Shown: positions 17,827 to 26,837 of the stretch, piece after piece
How the letters are laid out: every line of letters begins with the position of its first letter
Position numbering within the stretch: position 1 is the stretch's first letter
Source of the DNA: Candidatus Epilinea brevis
GTDB lineage: Bacteria; Chloroflexota; Anaerolineae; Epilineales; Epilineaceae
Assembly (NCBI GenBank): GCA_016710785.1
Contig: JADJUE010000008.1
Location: 1-64,000, forward strand
Length of the DNA stretch: 64,000 bases
Reading direction: 5' to 3'
Notes under the pieces: model-generated
Seen by the model: the letters and a program-made list of their open reading frames with translations, nothing else
Database searches by the model: none
Told to the model about the DNA's origin: nothing
Translations under genes and position numbers: made by a program

Positions 17827-19755
17827 CTACTTGAACTGCCTAAGCGCGATCACCCAGTGGTCCGCATCGATGCCCTCCAACTGCTTGGGAGGCGACCCGG
17901 CTTTCACAAATGCGCGGTGCACCTTCTTGTCATCTGGCCAGCGGTATTCGACTTGGGCCATGGCTGCCCCTGCAGACGGCTCGCGCGTCACCCGCAGCCG
18001 CTGAGCGATATGCTCTGTTCCATCAATGCGCAGAGTCAGCTCCTTGTCGAGATTGAATCGATGCCAGCCGGTAACTGAAAACTTGCGCGCAGTGTAGCCG
18101 TTGGGGTCATTCAGTCCATCGAAGATCCACAACGCGACATCCTGTGCTTGGGCCTTGTCTTCGCGCCAGACCAAGAGACCGGGACCAACGATGTACCCAA
18201 CAGCACCGAGCATGGCCAGAAGGAGAAGCGCTGGCAACACCCATAGGCCCATGCGCGCCCACGCAGGAATGGTTACGGCGATCGGACCGATGGTGCTGTT
18301 CGCGCCATTGTTACTGATGAATCCGGCCATGTCGCCGCCACCGCGAATGCCGGCGTAGGTGTGGGCGGTTTTCAACCGATTTGCGTCACTAGAAATCAGC
18401 ACCCGCTCCTCCGCGCGTCCGAGCAACACGTCCCACCCAAGCGGAACCGCCAGTTCCGCCTGCAATGTATCGCTGACCGCGGCCGTGAAGTGGACCGCAT
18501 CACCAAGCGGCAGACCGTCGACATCGATGCGTTGAGCAGTCAACCAGTTTTCGGGATCCGACACGGCGTCGCCAATAGCCCCAATCGGGCCGCTCGAGCC
18601 ACTTGTCACTCGCACCGCAGTCACAAGCTGGGGCGCCCAAGGCACGACGGAAATGCTGCGGGTGTCGGCGTCTGGAGACACCAAGTCCAGCCACACCGGA
18701 TTCTTGTCCGAGACTTCGACGACCTGTTCATACGACGGCGATTGACTGAAAATGTCATAGTTGCCACTGGGCAGTGTGACTCGGCCTGAAATCCTGAGCT
18801 GATGTTGCCCAGGCATCTGGGGTGTCCACTTCGACGTGATGGTACCGTCAGCACCCAGTTCCGCCACCAGCATTTGCACCGTACCGTCCGGTGCTGTGAC
18901 ATCGACTCCGGCATCGACAGGCCAATCCGGCAATAGCCCTTGTGGCTTGCCATCATGGCGGAGAGCCTGGAAGACTATCGACTGCTCGCTACCCGGGTCG
19001 ACGGACGGTCCGGGCGACACCCGATTGATCTGCGGGCCGACTTGCTCAGCTACGATGCAGTAGTACTTGGTGGGATCCTTGATGATTGCATACGTACCCG
19101 AAGGTGGGTCGCGGCGCTCAAATCGCGCCGAAGTGCCGGTACTGGGCGATCCAGACGCTCGCGACACCGGAAGCCCATCGGGTGCCGTAATGGTGAGAGA
19201 GGACCGAGGCACTCCGTACGAAACTACAAAGGCCAACTGCCTAAGATAGGGTGGCGCCGAGTAGGTGGGATCACTGATGCAACTTGCCGCACTCGGGTCC
19301 GGCGTCGATGTCGGTCCGCCAGGTGTAGCGGACGAGCCGCCCGATTGCAGCCGCTTCAGCCAGTCAGCCAGGAGCTCACGGTAGATCTGCGCAATCCGGG
19401 TACTGGCGGTCTCAGCCAGAATGGCCCGCCCTGGGCCAGTCATCGTCTCCCAGAAGGCGCCGTCGCCGTCAAGCCAGTAATTGTCCGCATCGTTGAGGCC
19501 AACCACGTACAGTTCGACACCTGCGGACTTCAGCGCGTCAGCCTGTTCGCGAACCAGTCCCGGCATCTCGGCCTTCTTATCAGGCAGGTTTGCCCGACCG
19601 TCGGTAACGATCAGCATGGCCTTGAGGCGATTGGCCAGCGCCTCAGATGCATCCATCTTGCGAAACTCGTCCAACCCGACCCGCATTGCCTCGGGTGTAT
19701 TGGTGTTGATCCAGTCCTTGGCCGTCACCGCCCGTTCAACTGCGGCGGTTGTCGT
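17827..19755 (-). CDS. vWA membrane protein, C-terminal part (after frameshift)
   Basis: This segment completes the vWA protein whose signal peptide and MIDAS are encoded just upstream. Reading the frame from ~19755 gives TTAAVERAVTAKDW before the nominal GTG at 19728. It holds the second half of the vWA fold (LIVTDGRANLP, VELYVVGLNDADNYWL), then beta-rich extracellular domains of Ig-like feel, a membrane segment near the end (GLWVLPALLLLAMLGAVGYI) and a ~110-residue cytoplasmic tail. Topology is therefore: large domain outside, one C-terminal membrane anchor, small inner tail. This resembles Ca-activated chloride-channel-like bacterial vWA proteins only in general plan. The next gene is tubulin-like copy 2, so the inner tail could contact the filament protein. 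Confidence 0.75.
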   Translation of the reverse strand, partial: TTTAAVERAVTAKDWINTNTPEAMRVGLDEFRKMDASEALANRLKAMLIVTDGRANLPDKKAEMPGLVREQADALKSAGVELYVVGLNDADNYWLDGDGAFWETMTGPGRAILAETASTRIAQIYRELLADWLKRLQSGGSSATPGGPTSTPDPSAASCISDPTYSAPPYLRQLAFVVSYGVPRSSLTITAPDGLPVSRASGSPSTGTSARFERRDPPSGTYAIIKDPTKYYCIVAEQVGPQINRVSPGPSVDPGSEQSIVFQALRHDGKPQGLLPDWPVDAGVDVTAPDGTVQMLVAELGADGTITSKWTPQMPGQHQLRISGRVTLPSGNYDIFSQSPSYEQVVEVSDKNPVWLDLVSPDADTRSISVVPWAPQLVTAVRVTSGSSGPIGAIGDAVSDPENWLTAQRIDVDGLPLGDAVHFTAAVSDTLQAELAVPLGWDVLLGRAEERVLISSDANRLKTAHTYAGIRGGGDMAGFISNNGANSTIGPIAVTIPAWARMGLWVLPALLLLAMLGAVGYIVGPGLLVWREDKAQAQDVALWIFDGLNDPNGYTARKFSVTGWHRFNLDKELTLRIDGTEHIAQRLRVTREPSAGAAMAQVEYRWPDDKKVHRAFVKAGSPPKQLEGIDADHWVIALRQFK

Positions 19756-20141
19756 GTTTCAAGATCGTCGGGGTTGTCGCGGTCATAACGCATGACAAGG
19801 TTCGAAATCGCAACCTTCGCCTCGTCCCCAAAGTCGACAACCGACACGCGATGGACGGTGGCCGTGCTTCGCGCATGAGCCGCGAGTCTCTGGATCAGGC
19901 TCTGAGTCTCTCCGATGCGATGCCCACGGAGGTCGTTGGCCTCGGGGTGGTATTCGGGATGGCCCCACATACTGCCGGACTGGTCAATCAACACGACGAG
20001 ATCGATACCCGAATAGCGCGACGACTCCGGTAAAGGCGTCGGGGGTTGCGCCAGCGCCGTAGCTCCGAGGATGATTGGACTGACCACCAGCAAACCCAAC
20101 ACTACAGTACGTCGAAGCGCGCCATTTCTGCTCCACATCAT
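19725..20141 (-). CDS. vWA membrane protein, N-terminal part with signal peptide (frameshifted)
   Basis: This segment starts at ATG 20141, overlapping the TGA of the upstream gene as ATGA, which marks tight translational coupling. It has an n-region (MMWSRNGALRR), a hydrophobic core (TVVLGLLVVSPIILGATA) and a likely cleavage site after ALA, then a vWA domain start with intact MIDAS (VVLIDQSGSMWG). The frame is lost at about 19754-19758: the sequence reads DDLETRQPPQ, whereas one added base restores DDLETTTAAVERAVTAK and joins the following segment. The encoded protein would be ~770 residues, exported, and anchored by its C-terminal membrane helix. Confidence 0.75.
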   Translation of the reverse strand: MMWSRNGALRRTVVLGLLVVSPIILGATALAQPPTPLPESSRYSGIDLVVLIDQSGSMWGHPEYHPEANDLRGHRIGETQSLIQRLAAHARSTATVHRVSVVDFGDEAKVAISNLVMRYDRDNPDDLETRQPPQLNGR

Positions 20142-23041
20142 GGTGAACCCGTTTCGTTCCACAGATCTCGCGTCCAGAGCGGAGTGAGATCGAGACACTT
20201 CGCGAACACGCCACGAAGAAACTGATGCCGCATGAAGCGAGCGAACTGACTTCGAACTCGCCGTGAGCGTGGCGGCTCGCTTGGTATACGCGCCATCCAG
20301 TCCCGTACCTGACTACAGTCGACGTAGCCTTCAATCGGGAAAGCGCCTGATCGCGCACGCAGAGACAGATCGACGATCACCGACCCGAAAGCCACCTCAT
20401 CCTCACGACACAGCACCACCTCTTCGAGAACCTGCCTGAGATCACCCGAAGGTGGATCGCTGAGCATTATCAACCCGCCGTCGTCACGAGTCAAGCGCCA
20501 GCATTCCGCCGAGACAATAGACCACATGCCCCTCCCTTCGAGCCGCTGGTCTTCGAAGACGCCGATCAGGCGTCGATACGTTTCTGCCAAAGCCTGAAAC
20601 GGATCCATAGGGGCATCCTCGTCGCTCCCACAAGTCAATGCCTGCTCAAGAATGACATGTATTAGAAACGCGACCGAATCAAGCGACTCAAGTCGATGAA
20701 GATGGCTCTTCAGAACATCGACGATGGACCGCCAACGGGCGTCAAGGCTGAAGAGGTCCCGGTGTACCGCACTGAGCTCTGCTCGGTGGAGCGGGACTCG
20801 CAAGTCAGCGTCATAGAGCTTGTCAAGGCTGGCCATCGAAGTCTGGATTGACTCCACTGTACGGCCAATCCTGTCGAGCGCATCCGGCACATCGATGTCG
20901 CCGCGCCTGAAGCCAGGATCAACCATAGGCATCGCGCCGAGCCGTCTCCAGATTTGCTTAGCTGCGTCGAGACGCTGATTCAGAGCCACGAACGCCTTCG
21001 AAGCAGGATCATCAATGACGGACAACTCACGACCGATGGCATCAGCTTCGCGTTGGGCTTGACTTGACATCTCCAGCAGTGGGTCGGACATCCCAGTCAA
21101 CACTGAGGGTTGCAGGCGACTGAATGCGCGGTACACCCATGCCAGCACTACCGAATCTCCAGCGGTCCGCCAATGCTGGACGAGCCCTGCCAGCAAGTGG
21201 TGCTGGGTATCGCTCAACAAGAACTTCTCCTTGCCTCCGATCTCGAACCTCTCCACCATGACCTTTAGGGTTTCGATGGTAGGTTGGGGAATGATCGGCA
21301 TCTCCAGTAGGTCGAGAACGGCCAACCACGTTCGCAAGTCCGAGCGAACGCCAGGATCGTAGGTCGCGCTGGACACTTCAGCAGCCCAAAAAGCCTCCTT
21401 GAGGCGTCTCAAGGCATCCCATTGCAATGAGTCCCACGCTTGCTTCGCGGCTTCGGCAAGCATCCGTACGGGGCTATCGATCAAGCGCACGAGATTCGAC
21501 CACTCATCAGCCAGCAAGTCGGCCAGTGCCACCATATCTCCGTCCGCCGGACCGCCGAACTGCAGTAGCTTGGCCTTGAGGAATAGCGCAAGCAACTCGT
21601 CACTCTCGCGAAAGCTAGGGGACGATGGATCGCCCAGATTGGCGAGTGCATCGAGCGCAGCCTGCCACTCGCCCTGATCCAGTAAATGCCCCACACGCCC
21701 GATAGTCGCCATACGCTGAAGCTTATCGATGTACGCCGCTAGTTCACCGTCGCCCCTGAACGGTTCGAGGATGCTACAAACCGTGTCGGCAGCGTCGGTC
21801 GACAGCTCACGGCCATAGGTCAGGCCGAACGCGCACAGTTCCATTCGCTTCAGGCCCTCAACCCGGCCGGCCTCGATGGCGCTCTCAAGTGCGCGTGGCA
21901 GCAACGGAACCACGGCGAGCAAGCACTTGCTCGTGTGGATCCAAGTCGTCGTCCAATCGGCGAGATCACTGCAAGCTCCGATCTGCCGAGTGATCCGATC
22001 GCTCGTAGTTGTCATGCCAGTCGCTTCCGGCAAGGTGGGCAGAGTTCCGAACAGCTCTGCCAGCAGACTCATATCCGTACCGTGATCATGAATCGCTCTG
22101 TACGGCGTAAGCTGCTCTTGCCCCGCGACCGAGGTGGGTAGACTTCTGAAGAGTGAATCGAACTGGTCAACATTCCAAGAACGCAAAGCTCGATCCAGTT
22201 GGATAAGCCAATCGGCGCCCTCCAACTCAATCAGCAACGCCTGAGCTTGTGCGTGCGGTGACCACAACGCACGCACCGCCTCGATCTCCGCTATCAGGTC
22301 GGTAACTTCGCTCTTGGAGCGTATAGGATCGGCATCGGGATCGAGGTCCGCACGCAACTCCTGGAACCTGGCCCGAACACCGGCGAGTCGATCAAGCAGC
22401 GCGCGAAAGCCTGGCTCAGCGGATTCCTCACGAACGAAACCATCCGGTCGCCACTCAAAACTATCAACGCTGGCGAATACCTCGCCCTGCCGCATCACCC
22501 GCCAAGCATCACGAATGCCGATCGTGGACTCCTGCATCTGCCAGACCGAACGCCGAAAGCCCTCTGACAGGTCCACAGGAAGCGGATCGAGAGACGCCAG
22601 AATGCCATCTAGCGCGTCTGGGGACTTGGCGGCGCGGATGCTCTCCGCCACGTGGCTACGTAAACTGCCCAGCGCCGCATTCTCCCAGACAGGCGGCTCA
22701 GGGAGAAGCTCAGCCAGGACATCCCGAAGCTTCCTTGCCTCGTCACCACTCGATTCACCGGGGATCCACACGAGATCAACCCAGTTCCGGGCCGAACGAT
22801 ACGCCCGCAATAGCTGATCGATCTCGCCTGGGTCGCCTGAACCGCTAGCCAAGTGCTCCCACATATCCGTCATCTGCTTGGCAATACCGTCGGCGACGGC
22901 ATCGAGTTGCTGCTTGAAGACCCCGGGCACAGCAGAGACTCCGGCCATGGTACAGCGACGACACTTCAAAGCGGCGACGGTACAATCGAACGTACGACCG
23001 GCCGCATCGAAAGCAGAATCTGGATGCCATGGCCGGGGGGC
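20138..23041 (-). CDS. Large helical protein, C-terminal part (after frameshift)
   Basis: Together with the segment ending at 23795 this encodes a ~1,215-residue protein with no signal peptide, no membrane helix and no domain that I recognise. It is rich in Leu, Asp, Glu and Trp and looks entirely alpha-helical, like a scaffold of TPR or HEAT-type repeats. Examples are SVDSFEWRPDGFV, LLDQGEWQAALDALANLGD and ARLRALWSPHAQAQALLIE-like helices. Valid coding begins past the G6 run at 23035-23040. The upstream residues of this open frame are spurious. The TGA stop overlaps the start of the secreted vWA gene (ATGA). A cytoplasmic scaffold or regulator of the machine is the simplest reading, but the function is unknown. 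Confidence 0.7.
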   Translation of the reverse strand, partial: APRPWHPDSAFDAAGRTFDCTVAALKCRRCTMAGVSAVPGVFKQQLDAVADGIAKQMTDMWEHLASGSGDPGEIDQLLRAYRSARNWVDLVWIPGESSGDEARKLRDVLAELLPEPPVWENAALGSLRSHVAESIRAAKSPDALDGILASLDPLPVDLSEGFRRSVWQMQESTIGIRDAWRVMRQGEVFASVDSFEWRPDGFVREESAEPGFRALLDRLAGVRARFQELRADLDPDADPIRSKSEVTDLIAEIEAVRALWSPHAQAQALLIELEGADWLIQLDRALRSWNVDQFDSLFRSLPTSVAGQEQLTPYRAIHDHGTDMSLLAELFGTLPTLPEATGMTTTSDRITRQIGACSDLADWTTTWIHTSKCLLAVVPLLPRALESAIEAGRVEGLKRMELCAFGLTYGRELSTDAADTVCSILEPFRGDGELAAYIDKLQRMATIGRVGHLLDQGEWQAALDALANLGDPSSPSFRESDELLALFLKAKLLQFGGPADGDMVALADLLADEWSNLVRLIDSPVRMLAEAAKQAWDSLQWDALRRLKEAFWAAEVSSATYDPGVRSDLRTWLAVLDLLEMPIIPQPTIETLKVMVERFEIGGKEKFLLSDTQHHLLAGLVQHWRTAGDSVVLAWVYRAFSRLQPSVLTGMSDPLLEMSSQAQREADAIGRELSVIDDPASKAFVALNQRLDAAKQIWRRLGAMPMVDPGFRRGDIDVPDALDRIGRTVESIQTSMASLDKLYDADLRVPLHRAELSAVHRDLFSLDARWRSIVDVLKSHLHRLESLDSVAFLIHVILEQALTCGSDEDAPMDPFQALAETYRRLIGVFEDQRLEGRGMWSIVSAECWRLTRDDGGLIMLSDPPSGDLRQVLEEVVLCREDEVAFGSVIVDLSLRARSGAFPIEGYVDCSQVRDWMARIPSEPPRSRRVRSQFARFMRHQFLRGVFAKCLDLTPLWTRDLWNETGSP

Positions 23042-23795
23042 GGGCCCCTTCGAGCAGCCCATTCCCTTCGGCCAAGACCGCGTCAACAACAGCACGACCT
23101 CGCTCAAGGGACATCAGTTGTTCACACAATTCGTCCACCTGTGGCCGCGCACTCGGCGGGCATTCACTTTCCAGCTGCCGATACACATTCCTTGCCACAT
23201 TCAGATCCCACTGCTCGACCGCTCGCCGAAACAGCACTATATGACTGGCATACTTCACGTTGAATCGTGCAGTGTCCCATCGCGGTAGAGCCTCGCCAAG
23301 CCCATCTGCAAGCGCCGGGCGGAGTTTGATGAAGTCGATGAGGTCAGCAACACGCCCCTCCTCAGCCCCTGCGAGGCCGCCGCTGGTCATCCTTTCGGCA
23401 TCTTTAGTCAACCACTGACCAAGGTCGGCGACTATCTCCCGACGTACACTGACAAATACATGCTGCTGCCCCGGATCGTCCATCAAGCTCTCGAGAATTT
23501 TCCGCACTCGACCATCGGCCGCACCAATCACGTTCCCCCATTGAGATAGAGCTCGCTCGACGTCCGGATCGATCTGCACCTTGTCGCGAGCAGCCCGAGC
23601 ACGTCTCGAACGATCGATGGCATCGTGACGCTCACTCGCCCTACGTCGGATCTCCGGATGCGGGCAATCGCCGCGAGTCAGACGCATCAGCCTATCGCAT
23701 GCTCCGTCAACGTCACTTGACGCAAGGTCCAACGCAGCCTGCAATTCTAGTTGCCACTCGGCGAACGTCATGGATTCAGCTTCCTGACTCGACAT
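23041..23795 (-). CDS. Large helical protein, N-terminal part (frameshifted)
   Basis: This is the N-terminal ~250 residues of the large helical protein. Two starts are possible: ATG 23795, overlapping the end of the CAP-domain gene by 20 bases, or ATG 23771 (MTFAEWQ), which has AGGAAG eight bases upstream and lies just past the CAP stop; the second is my preference. The segment is helical (FAEWQLELQAALDLASSDVD) and Arg/Glu-rich. In frame sequence ends near VLAEGNGLLEGA, where GGGGCCCGCCCCCCGG (- strand) shifts into the frame of the following segment. The nominal continuation to 22845 (RPPAMASRFCFRCG) is not protein-like. Confidence 0.65.
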
Positions 23796-24813
23796 TGATC
23801 TGAGGACCGAAGTAGATCGTCGAAGCGCCGGGTAACGTGGTACTACGGAAGTACAGACGCAACTTGTAGGTACCCGGTGGCGCGTCTATAAGACCGGCCC
23901 CAACAGGTTGTGGGTTGGAAACAGCTCTTCCTCGGCTGGACGACCAGAGATCGAACTTCTCCGCCTCCGGCGCTCCATCAGGAATGGCCGCAACGCTCAG
24001 ATCGATCCGGCCGCCCTGCACTACATTCGACGGCAGCAAAGCGCGGAGGAACCCTCTCACCTCAGCAAAGTTCTGAGTGGCACGAATCTCGTCGCCGCGA
24101 ACGGACACTCCAACGCCCAGGTGCGTGTAACTTGGTCGCAGGATATTCGCCCTGTGGCCAGCACTCTTCATCCAACCGTCCACGATCAGCGTTGCCAGCG
24201 CTTCGGCATCGTCGACGCTGTAGCCGGTACCGGACCATATGTTCTCGCCAACGGCACCAACCAGGCGGCGATGCATGATTGCGATGCGATCGCCCGGGGC
24301 AAGCCCGTCCGGGTTGACATGGTCGAAGAAGCCGCGCACCAACATGTCGTCGCTCTGCACGCGCGCCGTCGTCTGCAAGCCCGGGTCAACCAGCAGCGCG
24401 GGCAAACCGCCCGCTCCACCATTAGTGCCTCGAGCCTGATTCGTCTTTTCCAAGATCAACCGCTCGACCGCATCGAGGTACTTGACGCCGAGCGGAGGCG
24501 TGGCAACAGCCGACCCGTCGGCCACGATTGCGGGCGTCGGAAGCGCGGTCGGTGGGGTAGGCCGCACACCTGCATCGCCATCCGGCAGATCTGCAGACTC
24601 AGAATCCGAGCGTGACATACCAGCCAGCCCGTCCGCCGCACCGCCAGCCTCAGACACCGACGGGCGGGCGAAGCCGGATGTCACCGGCGGACGCGCCGCG
24701 CCAAGCGACGAAACGGCCGGCCAAAGCAAGAGATAGCCGAGCGGCACGAGGAGCGTCGCCGCCAAGAGCATGAGCAATGGGCGATCAGAGACGCCAGCCT
24801 TCTTAGAAATCAT
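23776..24813 (-). CDS. Membrane-anchored CAP (SCP/PR1-like) domain protein
   Basis: A 345-residue protein with a signal anchor at residues 12-33 (LLMLLAATLLVPLGYLLLW), a Pro/Ala-rich linker, and a CAP domain from ~115 to ~250. The domain has the family landmarks FFDHVNPDG, GENIWSG, SAGHRANIL and HLGVGV, including the His and Glu residues that form the conserved cleft. A short beta-rich tail follows (YKLRLYFRSTTLPG). CAP proteins in bacteria are secreted and may bind lipids, metals or cell-wall components; some act in spore or envelope assembly. Its place between the coiled-coil membrane protein and the helical scaffold shows it is an outward-facing part of the same machine. Start ATG 24813 lies five bases past the stop of the upstream gene. 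Confidence 0.85.
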   Translation of the reverse strand: MISKKAGVSDRPLLMLLAATLLVPLGYLLLWPAVSSLGAARPPVTSGFARPSVSEAGGAADGLAGMSRSDSESADLPDGDAGVRPTPPTALPTPAIVADGSAVATPPLGVKYLDAVERLILEKTNQARGTNGGAGGLPALLVDPGLQTTARVQSDDMLVRGFFDHVNPDGLAPGDRIAIMHRRLVGAVGENIWSGTGYSVDDAEALATLIVDGWMKSAGHRANILRPSYTHLGVGVSVRGDEIRATQNFAEVRGFLRALLPSNVVQGGRIDLSVAAIPDGAPEAEKFDLWSSSRGRAVSNPQPVGAGLIDAPPGTYKLRLYFRSTTLPGASTIYFGPQINVESGS

Positions 24814-24817
24814 CTAC

Positions 24818-26518
24818 CTACTCCCATCGCGATGGATTCACAACAATCACCTCGCCAGCCGACGACCGGCCGGCGGCCACAAACGGAAAGGCTGTCACGT
24901 CCACAACGAATCCGTCGCTCGTCTTCAACTGCTCTCTCACGCGACGACGGACCGGATCGAACTTCGCCAGAGCGACGTCAACATCAAAACGCGTCTGAAT
25001 ACTGCCCCTCGGCGCCACCAGGAGGTCCACCCTTCCCAAGTGGACATCCGCATCTCGCAACGCGTCTCGAAGGGTCGCGGCGGTCCTAGAGTACCAATCC
25101 CGAAGAGCGGCAAACGTCTCGTCGGAGTCGAGATAGGTGATCATAATCAGCTCACCGCGAAGCAAGCGATTCATCCACCCAGTCTCAAAGCCCTTGAGCA
25201 ACGTCTCTGTGAGAATCTGTCGATTGCTGACGCTTTCGAGACGGGCGAGCAACTCGCCCAAGGCCTGCATCAACGGCTGAGTACCAAGCGCATCGAGAAG
25301 TAGGCCGCCGCCGGGCGCTGCTCGCACTGACGACAACAGCGTCTGGTTGCGGTCAATCGTGGAGGACAAACTCAGCCGGAGTTGCCGAACGTCATCACTC
25401 TCAGAAACGGCTCGCGCGAGTTCGCTACCCTCGAAGCCCAATCGGTGCAGCAAGGCCGCACCGTGGCTAGTCACCTCCGAGAGAAGGGCCTGTGCATCGC
25501 CGATCCCGGTATTCAGACCATGGATCGTCTCCTCCATTTCCCGAAGGCGACCCTCCAACACACTCTTCTCAGTCAAGGATCGCGCGTGCTCATCACCCAC
25601 GAGACTATTAATAGCTACTATTTGGTCCTGTAACGCTGTACGCTGCTCATCCCGTCTCTTCTCGGTCTCGGATAGCTCCTCACCCAGCCATTCGCGGAGA
25701 TTCGTAAGGGCACCCTCAATCCCGGCCATTCTGTCCCAATTATCACTCAGGGCAATCAAGCGGTCCGTGACTGCCGAGACACTCGACTCGAGCGATCTTC
25801 GACCGTCGTCCATTCTTTCAAGCACCTTACTCAGCTCACCCTCGACTCCACCGATGCGCGGAGTGAGCTCCTCGATTCGGTTTGCAAGTGAAGAAGCACC
25901 ACTCCCCGAAACTTCAGTGCTCATGCGCGTGATGATACTCTCTAATCTATCTTGATATGACTTGATCTCGCTTGGTGCCGCCGATCCCTGGCCTTGTCCT
26001 GTTCGCTTAACATCGCCCAATGAACGAACAACTGACTCCAATTTGCCGAGACTCTCGTTGACTCTAATGATGGATGCTTCTGTTCGGCCATCACTGGCGT
26101 TGTTCGCAAATCCGGCTGATCGTCCCCGCCACCAAACATACCCTGCACCGAACAAGACCAGAGACATGAGCACTTCAGCAATAAGGCTGACTCTCGACAG
26201 CGAGCGAAGACTGGCAGTCTCCGTTCCACTTTCTCTAATGGCCGCACTGACCTGATCGACCGACTCGCCAAGTTCATCAAGTTGTAACTGAACTTCATCC
26301 AGAGTCTCAGCGCTCGCATCAACTTCGCTAGTTGGTGTTACATCGCCAATCGCGTTAGACACGGGACCGGCTGGAACTTGATCATCAGCGATGAGAGTGA
26401 CCAAGGTGCGAACGATCGAGCCGATACTGGTTCTCTCCTCCGCCGAATTGAACTTGAGTGGTGCTCGCAACACCAACTCCGCCCCGTTCGATTCCGGAAT
26501 TGGTGGGCCTTGGGGCAA
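24818..26518 (-). CDS. Membrane coiled-coil protein, main part (after frameshift)
   Basis: The segment has an outer domain of ~100 residues, one membrane helix (VSLIAEVLMSLVLFGAGYVWW, near residues 111-131 of this part), then a long coiled coil facing the cytoplasm (LGKLESVVRSLGDV, SLESSVSAVTDRLIALSDNWD, EKSVLEGLREME-like heptads) and a C-terminal alpha/beta domain (ELIMITYLDSDETFAALRDWY, VDLLVAPRGSIQTRFDVDV). It is preceded in frame by TGA at 26527, so the TTG at 26518 would be an odd start. A signal-peptide-bearing segment in the neighbouring frame (26520-26772) supplies the real N-terminus. The plan recalls membrane tethers that link envelope parts to cytoplasmic filaments. I know no named family. 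Confidence 0.7.
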   Translation of the reverse strand: MPQGPPIPESNGAELVLRAPLKFNSAEERTSIGSIVRTLVTLIADDQVPAGPVSNAIGDVTPTSEVDASAETLDEVQLQLDELGESVDQVSAAIRESGTETASLRSLSRVSLIAEVLMSLVLFGAGYVWWRGRSAGFANNASDGRTEASIIRVNESLGKLESVVRSLGDVKRTGQGQGSAAPSEIKSYQDRLESIITRMSTEVSGSGASSLANRIEELTPRIGGVEGELSKVLERMDDGRRSLESSVSAVTDRLIALSDNWDRMAGIEGALTNLREWLGEELSETEKRRDEQRTALQDQIVAINSLVGDEHARSLTEKSVLEGRLREMEETIHGLNTGIGDAQALLSEVTSHGAALLHRLGFEGSELARAVSESDDVRQLRLSLSSTIDRNQTLLSSVRAAPGGGLLLDALGTQPLMQALGELLARLESVSNRQILTETLLKGFETGWMNRLLRGELIMITYLDSDETFAALRDWYSRTAATLRDALRDADVHLGRVDLLVAPRGSIQTRFDVDVALAKFDPVRRRVREQLKTSDGFVVDVTAFPFVAAGRSSAGEVIVVNPSRWE

Positions 26519-26519
26519 A

Positions 26520-26772
26520 GGGAGTCACTTCCGCTACCTGGCTCGCTTCCAGTGGCCGCCGACGGCATCTGCGGTGGATTCGATCCGGGGGCTGCTGCAC
26601 TTGGCGTCCCATCAGAGATTGCAGGCACGAGAGTCTGTAACAGAGGACTGGCGTGCGCCGTGCCATTAAAACATCCAGCGCACAACCACAACATCAGCCC
26701 GAGGCCGAACTTCAACGCCACCAAACTGCTGAATCGGCTCGACTGTGCGAGTCCGGGAATGGTTCGTTTCAC
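26520..26772 (-). CDS. Membrane coiled-coil protein, signal peptide part (frameshifted)
   Basis: From GTG 26772 (VKRTIPGLAQSSR) this frame gives a classical signal peptide: a basic start, a hydrophobic core (ALKFGLGLMLWLCAGCF) and AHA before the cut, then a Pro/Ser/Ala-rich linker (AAAPGSNPPQMPSAATG). It then meets the frame of the following segment around the C4 run near 26511-26514, where the upstream frame turns to nonsense (CPKAHQFRNRTGRSW). A one-base change joins the two. The GTG lies 66 bases past the end of the Hsp70-like gene, with a purine-rich stretch (AGAGG) before it. An ATG at 26874 in the same frame overlaps that gene and is less likely. Confidence 0.55.
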
Positions 26773-26837
26773 GCGGTCCTCTGCTTCTGTTGTGCTTCGT
26801 TGGAACACGGATAAGCAATAGACGGTGGGTAGTGCGA

